From Peptostreptococcus faecalis (lineage in GTDB: Bacteria > Bacillota > Clostridia > Peptostreptococcales > Peptostreptococcaceae): a stretch of 53,834 bases of DNA. Shown in pieces: positions 53,794 to 53,834 of this stretch; positions within the stretch are counted from its first letter, which is position 1; each line of letters opens with the position of its first letter. The position numbers and the translations under genes are program-made. The notes beneath the pieces were generated by a model. That model did not search any database and was not told the DNA's origin. It was given only the letters and a program-made list of their open reading frames with translations. The DNA lies in the NCBI RefSeq assembly GCF_900240845.1, contig NZ_OERU01000006.1, positions 1-53,834 on the forward strand, read 5' to 3'.

Positions 53794-53834
53794 GGGAGTA
53801 TAGCTCAGCTGGGAGAGCATCTGCCTTACAAGCA
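53794..53834 (+). tRNA. tRNA-Val(TAC), cut by the window edge
   Basis: Acceptor GGGAGTA, D arm TAGCTCAGCTGGGAGAGCA, anticodon loop CTTACAA (TAC). The sequence ends in the anticodon stem. Confidence 0.9.

Overview
The window is chromosomal DNA from a low-GC Firmicute, most likely a member of the Peptostreptococcaceae (Clostridia). The oriC neighbourhood (rpmH-rnpA-yidD-yidC-jag on one side, dnaA-dnaN-rlbA-recF-gyrB-gyrA on the other) is followed directly by rsbV-rsbW-sigB, serS with a T-box, tadA, tRNA-Ser, the large SRP RNA and dnaX-ybaB-recR. From memory this order resembles Clostridioides difficile. No species is assigned. Genes left of about 5.6 kb run leftwards and those right of 6.1 kb mostly run rightwards, as expected around a bidirectional origin.

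Layout. 1-2818: 5' part of a secreted beta-helix surface protein with cell-wall-binding repeats. 3.2-5.6 kb: membrane insertion and RNA-processing operon. 5.7-7.75 kb: bipartite replication origin flanking dnaA, with DnaA boxes and a DnaA-trio-like element. 7.75-19.75 kb: core replication, gyrase, sigma-B partner switch, MscS, serS, tadA. 19.8-37.2 kb: a 17.3-kb element integrated in the 3' end of tRNA-Ser(GGA), bounded by a 33-bp identical direct repeat. 37.2-38.5 kb: a decayed left end of a sibling element. 38.7-39.4 kb: pirin. 39.7-47.6 kb: histidine genes in two convergent operons (hisA-F-IE-K facing hisZ-G-D-C-B) with no hisH. 47.9-53.35 kb: TMEM175-like channel, SRP RNA, dnaX-ybaB-recR and a glycolipid synthase. 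53.6 kb to the end: tRNA-Glu, tRNA-Gly and the start of tRNA-Val.

The most interesting part is the integrated element. It has a tyrosine integrase, a RhuM-like/Doc pair, a divergent repressor/Cro switch with repeated palindromic operators and a consensus promoter, a Rha-type regulator, an excisionase-like protein, and a replication initiator whose own gene carries iterons followed by an AT-rich stretch (lambda-O-like). It also has a DnaB-type helicase, a sigma-70-like regulator and a small terminase subunit, but no large terminase, portal, capsid, tail or lysis gene. That is the architecture of a phage-inducible chromosomal island (phage satellite). Its right third is cargo: an SDR enzyme, a split AraC/GyrI regulator, a VanZ-like protein, a TraX-like protein, a lipoprotein and two acetyltransferases. 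Several cargo modules are separated by copies of the island's own right-end repeat, each with paired 9-bp integrase arm-like sites 11 bp apart. Beyond attR lies another left-end copy joined to a frameshifted terS fragment. Together these suggest serial accretion of related satellites at one tRNA gene. All functional statements rest on reading motifs and context; no database search was possible.
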